A stretch of 6,509 nt of DNA, taken from Chloroflexota bacterium. Lineage in GTDB: Bacteria > Chloroflexota > Limnocylindria > P2-11E. The stretch is from assembly GCA_013695575.1 (NCBI GenBank), contig JACDAF010000352.1, positions 1-6,509 on the forward strand. The letters run 5' to 3'. The position numbers and the translations under genes were made by a program. The stretch's first letter is position 1. The number at the start of each line of letters is the position of its first letter. A model generated the notes under the pieces. The model made no database searches. It saw only the letters and a program-made list of their open reading frames with translations, and had not been told where the DNA came from. Positions 1 through 6,236 of the stretch are shown here, piece by piece.

Positions 1-616
1 ACTTCATGATGTTCGCCTTGTGGACCGCCGTGACCTTCCTGCGCCCGTTCGCGCGCGCGTACTCGAAGGCGAACCTGACGATCCGCCGTGAGCCGAACTC
101 GCTGATGTACTTGATCGCGATCGCGGCATCCTCGCGGATCACCGCACCGGACGCCTGCTGGATCGCGGAACGGACCTGCGCCAGCTCCTTGGTGCCGACG
201 TCGAACTCGATGCCCGCGTAAAGGTCCTCGATGTTCTCGCGCACCACGACGAGATCGATGGTGCCCATGGGCGCCTGCACACCCTCGTAGGTCTTCGCGG
301 GGCGCAGATTCGCGTACAGGTCGAACTCCTTGCGCAGCGCGACGTTCACCGATCGCATCCCGGTCCCGAGCTCGGTCGTGAGCGGACCCTTGAGACCGAC
401 CTTGTTCCGGCGGATGGAGTCGAGCGCCTCCTTGGGGAAGGGGTTCCCGTGCTTCTGGATCGCGGGCAGGCCGATCTCCTGCTCGTCCCAGTGGATCTTC
501 ACGCCCGTTGCGTCGATGGCCCGCCGGGTGGCCGCCACGATCTCGGGACCGGTCCCATCCCCTGGTATCAGGGTCAGCGTGTGCTCGGTCAACCCGCGAT
601 CGCCCCGGGCCCGCAC
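1..616 (-). CDS. icd: Isocitrate dehydrogenase (NAD-type isocitrate/isopropylmalate dehydrogenase family), 3' end cut by window edge
   Basis: The enzyme oxidatively decarboxylates isocitrate to 2-oxoglutarate in the TCA cycle, in the cytoplasm. About 205 N-terminal codons are present; the C-terminal part lies beyond the left edge. Visible landmarks, numbered from the GTG at 616: the family opening LTLIPGDGTGPEI at 14-26; the substrate helix RSVNVALR at 88-95; R105 in LRP; R126 in VREN; Y133 in DLYAGIEF; and K200 in VHKANIMK. These align in order with E. coli Icd S113, N115, R119, R129, R153, Y160 and K230. The Ser/Asn pair in RSVNVALR marks isocitrate rather than isopropylmalate specificity. 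The cofactor-determining region is outside the window, so NAD versus NADP is not read directly. Start choice: GTG at 616 has GGTGAG 6 nt upstream and lies 7 nt after the aconitase stop. TTG at 592 would give a more typical short N-terminus, and an in-frame ATG at 646 would overlap aconitase. Confidence 0.93.
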   Translation of the reverse strand, partial: MRARGDRGLTEHTLTLIPGDGTGPEIVAATRRAIDATGVKIHWDEQEIGLPAIQKHGNPFPKEALDSIRRNKVGLKGPLTTELGTGMRSVNVALRKEFDLYANLRPAKTYEGVQAPMGTIDLVVVRENIEDLYAGIEFDVGTKELAQVRSAIQQASGAVIREDAAIAIKYISEFGSRRIVRFAFEYARANGRRKVTAVHKANIMK

Positions 617-623
617 GATCCGC

Positions 624-2696
624 TCACCCCGGTGCCTTCCCCGCATCTCTCGCCGTCTTCACCGCGTCGTCGCCGGCGACCGCGACGTTGAGGCTCTCCC
701 GAGGGGAGCCCTGATCCGCCGACGCGCTCACGACGACCCCCGCGGAGAGGTTCTGGCCCCCCGCGCGGAGCTCCGCGAGGAGGCCGCCCGCGAGCAGCGT
801 CCTCGCCTCGGCGGCGAGGAAGCTGGCGCCGAGCGGAATCTCCCGCCCACCGCTCGTGCGCGCGATGACGACCTCGTCCGTCCGGTTGGACTCGAGCGCC
901 CTGCGCAGCCCGTCGATCGTGATCACCTCACCCTGCTCGATCCGCGCGAGGTCCGCCTCGTTCTCGAACGTGAGCGGCGGCAGCCCCTGAGCGATGAGGT
1001 TGCGCCGGTGGATCCGCGCGAACGACTGGGCGATGACGGCCCTGATCCCGAGAGCTTTCGGCGCGAGCGCGGCGTGCTCGCGGCTCGAGCCCTGGCCGTA
1101 GTTCTGGCCGGCGACGATGAAGCCGCCGCCCTTTTCGCGCGCACGAGCAGGAAAGGTGGCATCGAAGCGCCGGAAGGTGAACTCCGCGATGGCATTCACA
1201 TTCGAGCGGAGCGCCATGACGACCGCGCCGTCCGGCGACAGGTCGCCGGTCGAGACGTTGTCGCCGAGCTTGATGATGGCTTCGCCCTGCAGCGTGTCGG
1301 CGAGCGGTACCTGCCGGGGCGGAGGCTGGATGTTCGGACCCTTGATCACCTGGATCTTCGCGGCCTCGGCGGGAGGCGGGGGTACCAGGATGTTCGAGTC
1401 GTCGACGGAAGGATCCATCTCGGGGATCGCGAAGGTCGGCTCGGTGCCGAGCTCGCGCGGATCGGTGATGACACCGCGCAGCGCGGTCGCCGCGGCCGTC
1501 GTCGGGCTGCAGAGGTAGACCTGGTCGTCGTCGGTGCCGCTCCGGCCGGGGAAGTTGCGGTTGAAGGTGCGCACGGAGACGCTTCCGGTCGGCGGCGCCT
1601 GGCCCATCCCCACGCACGGTCCGCAGGCGGGCTCGAGCATGCGTGCCCCCGCGGCGATCAGGGCCCGGTAGGCGCCGCCGCCCGCGAGCGCGTCGAGGAT
1701 CTGCTTCGACCCGGGCGTGACGGTCATGAAGACCTCGCGATCGATGGTCTTGCCCTTCAAGACCTGCGCGACGATCGCGAGATCCTCGTACCCCGAGTTG
1801 ACGGACGAGCCCACGCAGACCTGCTGGACCTTCGTCCCGGCGACCTCGCGCACCGGAACGACGTTGCCGGGGCTGGATGGCTTCGCGATGAGCGGTTCCA
1901 GCCCGGCGAGGTCGATCTCCTCGCGCTCGTCGTAGCTGGCGCCGCCGTCGGCGGCCAGCTCGACGAAGTCGCCAGCCCGCCGTTGCAGCTCGAGCCACTC
2001 CTTGGTGCGTCCGTCGCTCGGGAAGACCCCGGTCGTGGCCCCGAGCTCGGCGATCATGTTGCAGATCGTGCCGCGCTGCGGCACCGAGAGGGTCTCGACC
2101 CCGGGGCCGGTGAACTCGAAGATGCGCCCGACACCACCCTTCACATCGCGGCGGCGCAGGAGCTCGAGGATGATGTCCTTCGCCTGCACCCAGGGGCCGA
2201 GCCGGCCCTCGAGCCGGACCTCGACGACCCTGGGCATCGCCAGCACGAAGGGGTGACCGGCGAGAGCCACCGCGACGTCGAGCCCTCCGGCGCCGATGGC
2301 GATCATCGAGACCGAACCGGCCATCACCGTGTGGCTGTCAGCGCCGAGGAGGATCTGCCCCGGCCTCGCGAAGCGCTCCATGTGCAGGTAGTGGCAGATG
2401 CCGGTCCCGGGCCGCGAGAAGTGGATGCCGTGCTTCTGGGCGAACGAGCGCAGGAACATGTGATCGTCCGGGTTCTTGAAGTCGATCGCCAGGATGTTGT
2501 GGTCGACGTACACGATCGCGAAAGGGATCTTGATGCGATCGACGCCGAGCTCCTCGAGCTGCAGGAAGCCCATCGTCCCGGTCGTGTCCTGCAGCAGACC
2601 CTGGTCGACGCGCAGAGAGATCTCCGTGCCCGGCGTCATCTCGCCGGCCTCCAGGTGGTCCGAGAGGATCTTTTGGGTGAGGTTCATCGCCGGCAT
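624..2696 (-). CDS. acn: Aconitate hydratase, short 'Aquifex-type' (LeuC-LeuD fusion-like)
   Basis: This 690-aa enzyme isomerises citrate and isocitrate via cis-aconitate in the TCA cycle. Catalytic domains come first: DSHT at 120-123, GATTGVFPSDGRT around 219-231, and the cluster pair CGPC at 358-361. An Ala/Pro-rich linker (about 438-463) leads to the LeuD-like swivel domain, with NYGQGSSREHAAL at 532-544 (S537 and R539 match mitochondrial aconitase S642 and R644) and SFARIHRRNLI at 558-568. The length is well below the roughly 890 aa of AcnA and fits the short Aquifex-type family. Oddity: the canonical GSCTNS is GSSVNS here, so the third Fe-S cysteine is Ser298; a non-equivalent Cys294 lies nearby. 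The last 45 residues look like a low-complexity tail. The ATG at 2696 is chosen because AGGAGG sits 5 nt upstream; an in-frame ATG at 2849 lacks support and would overlap the control region. It is followed 7 nt later by isocitrate dehydrogenase. Confidence 0.95.
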   Translation of the reverse strand: MPAMNLTQKILSDHLEAGEMTPGTEISLRVDQGLLQDTTGTMGFLQLEELGVDRIKIPFAIVYVDHNILAIDFKNPDDHMFLRSFAQKHGIHFSRPGTGICHYLHMERFARPGQILLGADSHTVMAGSVSMIAIGAGGLDVAVALAGHPFVLAMPRVVEVRLEGRLGPWVQAKDIILELLRRRDVKGGVGRIFEFTGPGVETLSVPQRGTICNMIAELGATTGVFPSDGRTKEWLELQRRAGDFVELAADGGASYDEREEIDLAGLEPLIAKPSSPGNVVPVREVAGTKVQQVCVGSSVNSGYEDLAIVAQVLKGKTIDREVFMTVTPGSKQILDALAGGGAYRALIAAGARMLEPACGPCVGMGQAPPTGSVSVRTFNRNFPGRSGTDDDQVYLCSPTTAAATALRGVITDPRELGTEPTFAIPEMDPSVDDSNILVPPPPAEAAKIQVIKGPNIQPPPRQVPLADTLQGEAIIKLGDNVSTGDLSPDGAVVMALRSNVNAIAEFTFRRFDATFPARAREKGGGFIVAGQNYGQGSSREHAALAPKALGIRAVIAQSFARIHRRNLIAQGLPPLTFENEADLARIEQGEVITIDGLRRALESNRTDEVVIARTSGGREIPLGASFLAAEARTLLAGGLLAELRAGGQNLSAGVVVSASADQGSPRESLNVAVAGDDAVKTARDAGKAPG

Positions 2697-2700
2697 CGTG

Positions 2701-2707
2701 CCCTCCT
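2701..2707 (-). promoter_or_regulatory. Ribosome binding site of aconitase
   Basis: Read on the minus strand this is AGGAGGG, a near-perfect Shine-Dalgarno. Its AGGAGG core ends 5 nt before the ATG at 2696. It decides the aconitase start against the longer in-frame candidate at 2849 and against the second ATG at 2687. Confidence 0.85.
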
Positions 2708-2714
2708 GATCCGG

Positions 2715-2729
2715 GAGCGCTGCGCGCTC
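2715..2729. repeat. Short perfect inverted repeat in the aconitase leader
   Basis: GAGCGC-TGC-GCGCTC has six paired bases on each side of a 3-nt centre, and lies just upstream of the aconitase ribosome binding site. In RNA it could form a small GC-rich hairpin; in DNA it could be an operator. Short GC-only palindromes arise easily in a genome of this composition, so function is uncertain. Confidence 0.3.
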
Positions 2730-2796
2730 GCGGGCGTCGCTCGTCCCATGCTGCCGCGGTGCCCGGAGACGTCCTCGCCCCTGTCGTTGGACGGGC

Positions 2797-2823
2797 ATCG
2801 TACGCGGGCGCCCGGCCATACAA
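2797..2823 (-). promoter_or_regulatory. Candidate promoter of the acn-icd operon
   Basis: On the minus strand, TTGTAT (2823-2818) and TACGAT (2802-2797) resemble -35 and -10 hexamers. They are separated by 15 nt, which is shorter than the usual 16-18. The leader to the aconitase ATG would be roughly 95 nt. The spacer contains the perfect 10-bp palindrome CGGGCGCCCG (2805-2814), and the -35 overlaps the CCATAC half-site at 2816-2821. This is a weak match and is offered as the best candidate in an otherwise very GC-rich stretch. Confidence 0.25.
2816..2821. promoter_or_regulatory. Possible regulator half-site (CCATAC)
   Basis: CCATAC repeats five of six bases of the CCATAG arm found at 2846-2851, in the same orientation and exactly 30 nt away, about three helical turns. 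It overlaps the candidate aconitase -35. No good partner arm is seen 13 nt further on (CTTGCG instead of CTATGG), so it would be a half-site only. Confidence 0.3.
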
Positions 2824-2845
2824 CAGCCCTTGCGGTCGTGCTCCA

Positions 2846-2864
2846 CCATAGACTGGGCCTATGG
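2846..2864. promoter_or_regulatory. Candidate LysR-family operator: 19-bp interrupted dyad over the lysR start
   Basis: CCATAG-N7-CTATGG is a perfect inverted repeat with 6-bp arms. It contains T(2849)-N11-A(2861), the classical geometry of LysR-type binding sites. Its AT-containing arms stand out in GC-rich surroundings. It covers the lysR start codon (2861) and the candidate lysR -10, so binding there would be expected to repress lysR, the usual autoregulation of this family. The symmetry is seen directly; the function is inferred. Confidence 0.5.
2849..2854 (+). promoter_or_regulatory. Candidate -10 box of the lysR-transporter operon
   Basis: TAGACT fits TAnnnT and ends 6 nt before the lysR ATG, which would place the transcription start at or near the start codon (leaderless mRNA). 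No convincing -35 lies at normal spacing; TTGCGG at 2830-2835 is only 13 nt away. No Shine-Dalgarno precedes the ATG, which agrees with a leaderless start. Confidence 0.3.
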
Positions 2865-3772
2865 AGCTCGCCCAGGTCGAGGCCTTCGTCGAGTCCGTGC
2901 GCCGCGGCTCGATCACGCGAGGCGCCGCCGCGCTTGGGGTCACCCAACCGACGGTATCGGCCCGCCTGCACTCGCTCGAGCGGGAGCTCGGAGCGCAGCT
3001 CCTCGCTCGCGGGCGCCGCGGTGTGACGCTCACGCCCGCGGGTCGCCGCTTTCTGCCGCGAGCGTCGGCCGCCCTGGACGGGCTGCGGCGCGGCGCGGAC
3101 GACGCGAAGGGCGGTGGAGCGCGTGGCCTGCTCGCGATCGGCCTGGCCTCCGACCTCGCGCTCTACCTCGCGCCGGCAGCGCTCGCGCGGTTCGCCCGCC
3201 GGCATCCGGAGACGGAAGTGAGCGTGCGAAGCGGCCATAGCCGCTTCGTCGCGGACCTGCTGCGCTCGGAGGAGATCGAGGTGGGCCTCATCAGCCAGCT
3301 CGTCGTCCTACCCGACCTCGCGGCGCGCCCGCTTTTCGTGGAGCCCGTGCCGTTCGTCGTCTCGCGGTCCCACCGCCTCGCGCGTCGCGGCCCGATCCGC
3401 ATCGACCTGCTTGCGGCCGAGGGGCTCGTCGTTCGGGACCCCGGCGCGTTCCTCCGCACGCTCGCGTCGGGGTTCTTCGCCGCCGCGGGGACGGCCCCGC
3501 GGATCCTCATGGAGCTCGACAACACCGAGGCCTGCAAGCGGGTGGTGCTCGCGGGGATCGGCGCCGCGCTCCTCCCCGAGATGGCGATCCGCGCGGAGCT
3601 CGCGCGCGGCGAGCTGGTCGCCCTGCGCGTGGAGGGGCATCCGGCCCCGAAGCGCACGATCCATCTGCTGCAGCGGCAGGGCGCCGAGCTGTCCCCATTG
3701 GCGGCGAGCCTCCTGCGCATGCTGCCGCGGCGCGGATCGGGCGCGGCGGCTGCGGCGACAATGAACGCGTGA
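2861..3772 (+). CDS. LysR-type transcriptional regulator
   Basis: This 303-aa DNA-binding regulator has usual family length. The N-terminal winged helix-turn-helix spans about 1-60: the recognition region reads AAALGVTQPTVSARLHSLERELGAQLL (22-48), followed by LTPAGRRFL (57-65). A linker helix runs to about 85. The periplasmic-binding-protein-like effector domain runs from about 89 to 290, with the family signature ELDNTEACKRVVLAGIGAALLPE at 218-240. The effector is unknown. The ATG at 2861 gives a family-standard N-terminus; no ribosome binding site is evident. The gene is divergent from aconitase, the usual geometry of LysR targets, but its stop overlaps the start of the transporter ATPase by 4 nt, so it also heads that operon. 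An inverted repeat with T-N11-A spacing covers its start. The last residues form an Ala-rich tail. Family assignment is firm; targets are inferred. Confidence 0.95.
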   Translation: MELAQVEAFVESVRRGSITRGAAALGVTQPTVSARLHSLERELGAQLLARGRRGVTLTPAGRRFLPRASAALDGLRRGADDAKGGGARGLLAIGLASDLALYLAPAALARFARRHPETEVSVRSGHSRFVADLLRSEEIEVGLISQLVVLPDLAARPLFVEPVPFVVSRSHRLARRGPIRIDLLAAEGLVVRDPGAFLRTLASGFFAAAGTAPRILMELDNTEACKRVVLAGIGAALLPEMAIRAELARGELVALRVEGHPAPKRTIHLLQRQGAELSPLAASLLRMLPRRGSGAAAAATMNA

Positions 3773-4848
3773 GCCCCCGTGGCGCGACCGTCGAGTTCCG
3801 CGACGTCACGAAGCGGTACGAAGGGGCTTCCGGCGCCCGAGGCGCGGTGCAGGCGCTGACCTTCACGGTGCCGGCGGGCGAGATCTGCGTCCTCGTGGGC
3901 CCGTCGGGCTGCGGCAAGACGACCTCGCTCAAGATGACGAACCGCCTCATCGAGCCGACGTCGGGAACGATCCTCATCGACGGCAAGGACGTCATGAGCG
4001 AGGACCCGGTCGCGCTGCGCCGGCGGATCGGCTATGTCATCCAGCAGGTCGGGCTGTTCCCGCACCAGACCATCGCCGAGAACGTCGCGACCGTGCCCAG
4101 ATTGCTCGGGTGGCCTGCGGCCCGCGTGCAGGAGCGGGTCGCCGAGCTCATCGAACTCGTCGGGCTCGATACCACGTACGCGCCGCGCTACCCCGCGCAG
4201 CTCTCCGGGGGTGAGCGTCAGCGCGTCGGCGTCGCCCGCGCGCTCGCGGCAGAGCCTCCGCTCATGCTCGTCGACGAGCCGTTCGGCGCGGTCGACCCGA
4301 TCGTGCGTGAGCGGCTCCAGGACGAGTTCCGCCGCCTGCATCAGAGGCTCGGCATGACCGTCATCTTCGTGACGCACGACATCGACGAGGCGATCAAGAT
4401 GGGCGATCGTGTTGCCGTCATGCGTGCCGGCACGCTCGTGCAATACGCACCGCCGGCGGAGCTCCTGGAGCAGCCCGCCGACGACTTCGTAGCGCGGTTC
4501 GTCGGGGCGGACCGCGGCCTCAAGCGTCTCGCGCTCATCGCGGTCGGTGACCTCTCGCTCCGCGACGCGGCGCTCGCGCGCGAGGGTGATCCGGTCGCAC
4601 GAGGCGATGGCTACGTGCTGCTCCTCGACTCTGGCCGACGCCCGATCGGGTGGGTCAACCGCGCACGGCCGGAGCTCGGCCCCGACCCGTCCTCGCCCAT
4701 CGTCACGCGTGAGACCCGGGTGAAGGACGCGCTCTCCGCGCTCCTTGCCACCGGGGTTGCCATGGCTGTCGTCGTCGATGCGGACGGCGGCTACGTCGGG
4801 ACGATCGGGCTCGACGACATCACGGGTCTGCTGACGGCGCAGCGGTGA
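3769..4848 (+). CDS. ABC transporter ATPase with CBS tail, OpuCA/ProV-like (glycine betaine/carnitine/choline uptake)
   Basis: This 359-aa protein powers an osmolyte/quaternary-amine importer at the inner face of the membrane. All ATPase motifs are intact: Walker A GPSGCGKTT (44-52), Q-loop in IQQVGLFPHQ (91-100), signature LSGGERQRV (145-153), Walker B LMLVDEP (165-171), D-loop GAVD (173-176), and switch histidine H203 in VTHD. The stretch FGAVDPIVRERL after Walker B resembles the DPIVR of OpuCA-type subunits. Residues from about 250 to 359 look like two short CBS repeats (the second has VVVDADGGYVGTIGLDDI at 334-351). In the Opu family these domains sense ionic strength or c-di-AMP; which applies here cannot be read. 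The GTG start at 3769 shares GTGA with the lysR stop, and its own TGA shares GTGA with the next start. No clear Shine-Dalgarno is seen, so translation is probably coupled. The exact substrate is inferred from family and neighbours. Confidence 0.94.
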   Translation: MSPRGATVEFRDVTKRYEGASGARGAVQALTFTVPAGEICVLVGPSGCGKTTSLKMTNRLIEPTSGTILIDGKDVMSEDPVALRRRIGYVIQQVGLFPHQTIAENVATVPRLLGWPAARVQERVAELIELVGLDTTYAPRYPAQLSGGERQRVGVARALAAEPPLMLVDEPFGAVDPIVRERLQDEFRRLHQRLGMTVIFVTHDIDEAIKMGDRVAVMRAGTLVQYAPPAELLEQPADDFVARFVGADRGLKRLALIAVGDLSLRDAALAREGDPVARGDGYVLLLDSGRRPIGWVNRARPELGPDPSSPIVTRETRVKDALSALLATGVAMAVVVDADGGYVGTIGLDDITGLLTAQR

Positions 4849-5501
4849 CCCCGGGCGAGCCGCTGGTCCGCTGGGACTGGATCGCGAGCCATCTCGACGA
4901 GATCGTGCTGCGGCTCGGCGAGCACCTGCTCCTCACCGGCCTGGCGGTCCTGGTGGGGTTCGCGATCGCGTTCGCGCTGGCGATGGCAGCGCTCCGCTGG
5001 CCGCGCACCTACGCGGCCGCTACCTGGGCCACCGGCATCCTCTACACGATCCCGAGCCTCGCCCTGTTCGCCCTGCTCATCCCGTTCACGGGCCTCACGC
5101 TGCTCACCGCGGAGATCGGGCTCGTCGGGTACACGCTCCTCATCCTGCTCCGGAACATCGTCGGTGGGATCCGGTCCGTCCCGCCGGAGGCGACCGACGC
5201 GGCCGCGGGAATGGGCTACACGGCCGCGCAGACACTCTGGCGGGTCCAGCTGCCGCTCGCGCTGCCGGTCATCATCGCCGGGATCCGCGTCGCGACCATC
5301 ACGACCATCGGGCTCGTGACCGTCACGGCGCTCATCGGCCAGGGCGGGCTCGGCTACTTCATCCTGCTCGGCATCCAGCGGTTCTTCAGCACGCCGCTCC
5401 TCGTCGGAGCGGTCCTCTCGGTGGCGCTCGCCGTGGCCGCGGACGCGCTGCTCGTGCTCGCTCAGCGGGCGCTCACACCGTGGGCCAGGCCCCGCCCGTG
5501 A
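4845..5501 (+). CDS. ABC transporter permease 1, OpuCB/OsmW-like
   Basis: This 218-aa integral membrane protein is one half of the channel for quaternary amine uptake. After a short N-terminal amphipathic stretch (WDWIASHLDEIVLRL, 10-24), hydrophobic segments lie at about 28-50, 60-82, 87-103, 138-165 and 185-208, consistent with a five- to six-helix permease of the binding-protein-dependent family. The cytoplasmic EAA loop that docks on the ATPase is clear at 115-148 (EATDAAAGMGY through QLPLALPVIIAGIR). GQGGLGYFI (165-173) is typical of the OpuCB/ProW group. The length is normal for a single-domain permease without the fused binding domain seen in some homologues. The GTG start at 4845 overlaps the ATPase stop as GTGA, and its own stop overlaps the next gene the same way. 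Confidence 0.93.
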   Translation: MTPGEPLVRWDWIASHLDEIVLRLGEHLLLTGLAVLVGFAIAFALAMAALRWPRTYAAATWATGILYTIPSLALFALLIPFTGLTLLTAEIGLVGYTLLILLRNIVGGIRSVPPEATDAAAGMGYTAAQTLWRVQLPLALPVIIAGIRVATITTIGLVTVTALIGQGGLGYFILLGIQRFFSTPLLVGAVLSVALAVAADALLVLAQRALTPWARPRP

Positions 5502-6181
5502 TCGACTTCCTCGCTTCCGTCGTCGCGTGGTTCGCCGATCCAGCGCACTGGCGTGGCGAGGATGGGATCCCCACCCGCCTCTTTGAGCACGTGCAGCTCT
5601 CCGGGGCCGCCGTCGCGATCGCCGCCGCGATCGCGCTGCCGCTCGGCCTGTACCTCGGCCATACCGGGCGGGGCGGGTTCGTCGCCATCAACGTCGCCAA
5701 CCTGGGGCGCGCGCTCCCGTCGCTCGCGCTCATCGCGCTCGGCCTTGTCGCGAGCATCGCCCTGGGCCTCGGCCTTGGCTTCTGGCCGACCCTGTTCGCG
5801 CTCGTCCCGCTCGCGCTGCCGCCGATCCTCACGAACACGTTCGTCGCGGTCCGCGCCGTCGATCGCGACACCATCGAGGCGGCCCGGGGCATGGGTCTGC
5901 GCGAGACGCAGATCCTGCGCGAGGTCGAGCTGCCGCTCGCCCTCCCGCTCATCCTCGGGGGCATGCGCACGGCGGCGGTGAACGTCGTGGCGACCGCCAC
6001 GCTCGGCGCATTGGTGGCGGGAGGCGCCCTCGGCCGCTACATCGTCGACGGCCTCGCGCTGCAGGAGTACGACAGGTTGTTCGCGGGCGCCCTCCTCGTG
6101 GCCGTCCTGGCGATAGCGACCGAGCTGGCGTTCGGCATTCCCGCCGGGCGGTCGCGTTACTCTGGCAGTGTGGCCGAGTGA
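5498..6181 (+). CDS. ABC transporter permease 2, OpuCD/OsmY-like
   Basis: This is the second channel subunit, about 227 aa, probably pairing with permease 1 as a heterodimer. The N-terminal stretch WFADPAHWRGEDGIPTRLFEHVQLS (11-35) matches the pattern of a conserved opening in this subgroup. It is followed by hydrophobic segments at about 36-54, 72-93, 96-112, 148-175 and 195-213. The EAA loop is at 127-158 (EAARGMGLRETQILREVELPLALP then LILGGMRT). The GTG at 5498 is preferred because it recreates the GTGA overlap used at the two preceding junctions. An in-frame GTG at 5480 would add six residues and overlap permease 1 by 22 nt. The C-terminus after about 214 is short and polar. The stop at 6181 is followed by a 55-nt gap before the binding protein. 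Confidence 0.92.
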   Translation: MIDFLASVVAWFADPAHWRGEDGIPTRLFEHVQLSGAAVAIAAAIALPLGLYLGHTGRGGFVAINVANLGRALPSLALIALGLVASIALGLGLGFWPTLFALVPLALPPILTNTFVAVRAVDRDTIEAARGMGLRETQILREVELPLALPLILGGMRTAAVNVVATATLGALVAGGALGRYIVDGLALQEYDRLFAGALLVAVLAIATELAFGIPAGRSRYSGSVAE

Positions 6182-6226
6182 CCTCTGAGTCGGGGCCGTG
6201 ACCGGTATCCACAGGGTCCCGGAGAT

Positions 6227-6231
6227 AGGAG
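6227..6231 (+). promoter_or_regulatory. Ribosome binding site of the substrate-binding lipoprotein
   Basis: AGGAG lies 5 nt before the ATG at 6237. It is the only strong Shine-Dalgarno in the rightward operon; the upstream genes rely on overlapping starts. It probably allows higher expression of the binding protein than of the membrane subunits. The 55-nt gap holds no visible terminator or convincing promoter. Confidence 0.75.
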
Positions 6232-6236
6232 TCAAG

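Noticed and set aside
6..221. Small plus-strand open frame at the left edge
   Set aside because: It is antisense to the isocitrate dehydrogenase segment containing the catalytic Tyr and Lys motifs; no ribosome binding site or domain.
2697..2849. A 51-codon N-terminal extension of aconitase from the ATG at 2849
   Set aside because: The extension is Arg/Gly-rich without family similarity, lacks a ribosome binding site, and would cover the divergent control region. AGGAGG precisely precedes the ATG at 2696.
330..3026. A very long plus-strand open frame (898 codons) antisense to icd, aconitase and crossing into lysR
   Set aside because: Its translation is Arg/Asp/His-rich with no domain and mirrors the aconitase codons. 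The minus-strand frame carries intact aconitase motifs. Long antisense frames are expected in GC-rich DNA where stop codons are rare.
3163..4443. A 426-codon minus-strand open frame opposite lysR and the ABC ATPase
   Set aside because: Composition is Arg/Asp/Ala-rich without recognisable motifs, and it runs antisense to two genes with complete family signatures.
5480..5497. Upstream GTG start for permease 2
   Set aside because: The GTG at 5498 gives the same GTGA overlap as the two preceding junctions, and the six extra codons add nothing conserved. Not fully excluded.
6182..6236. Possible terminator or promoter between permease 2 and the binding protein
   Set aside because: No stem followed by a T-run and no paired -35/-10 hexamers; only the Shine-Dalgarno is convincing.
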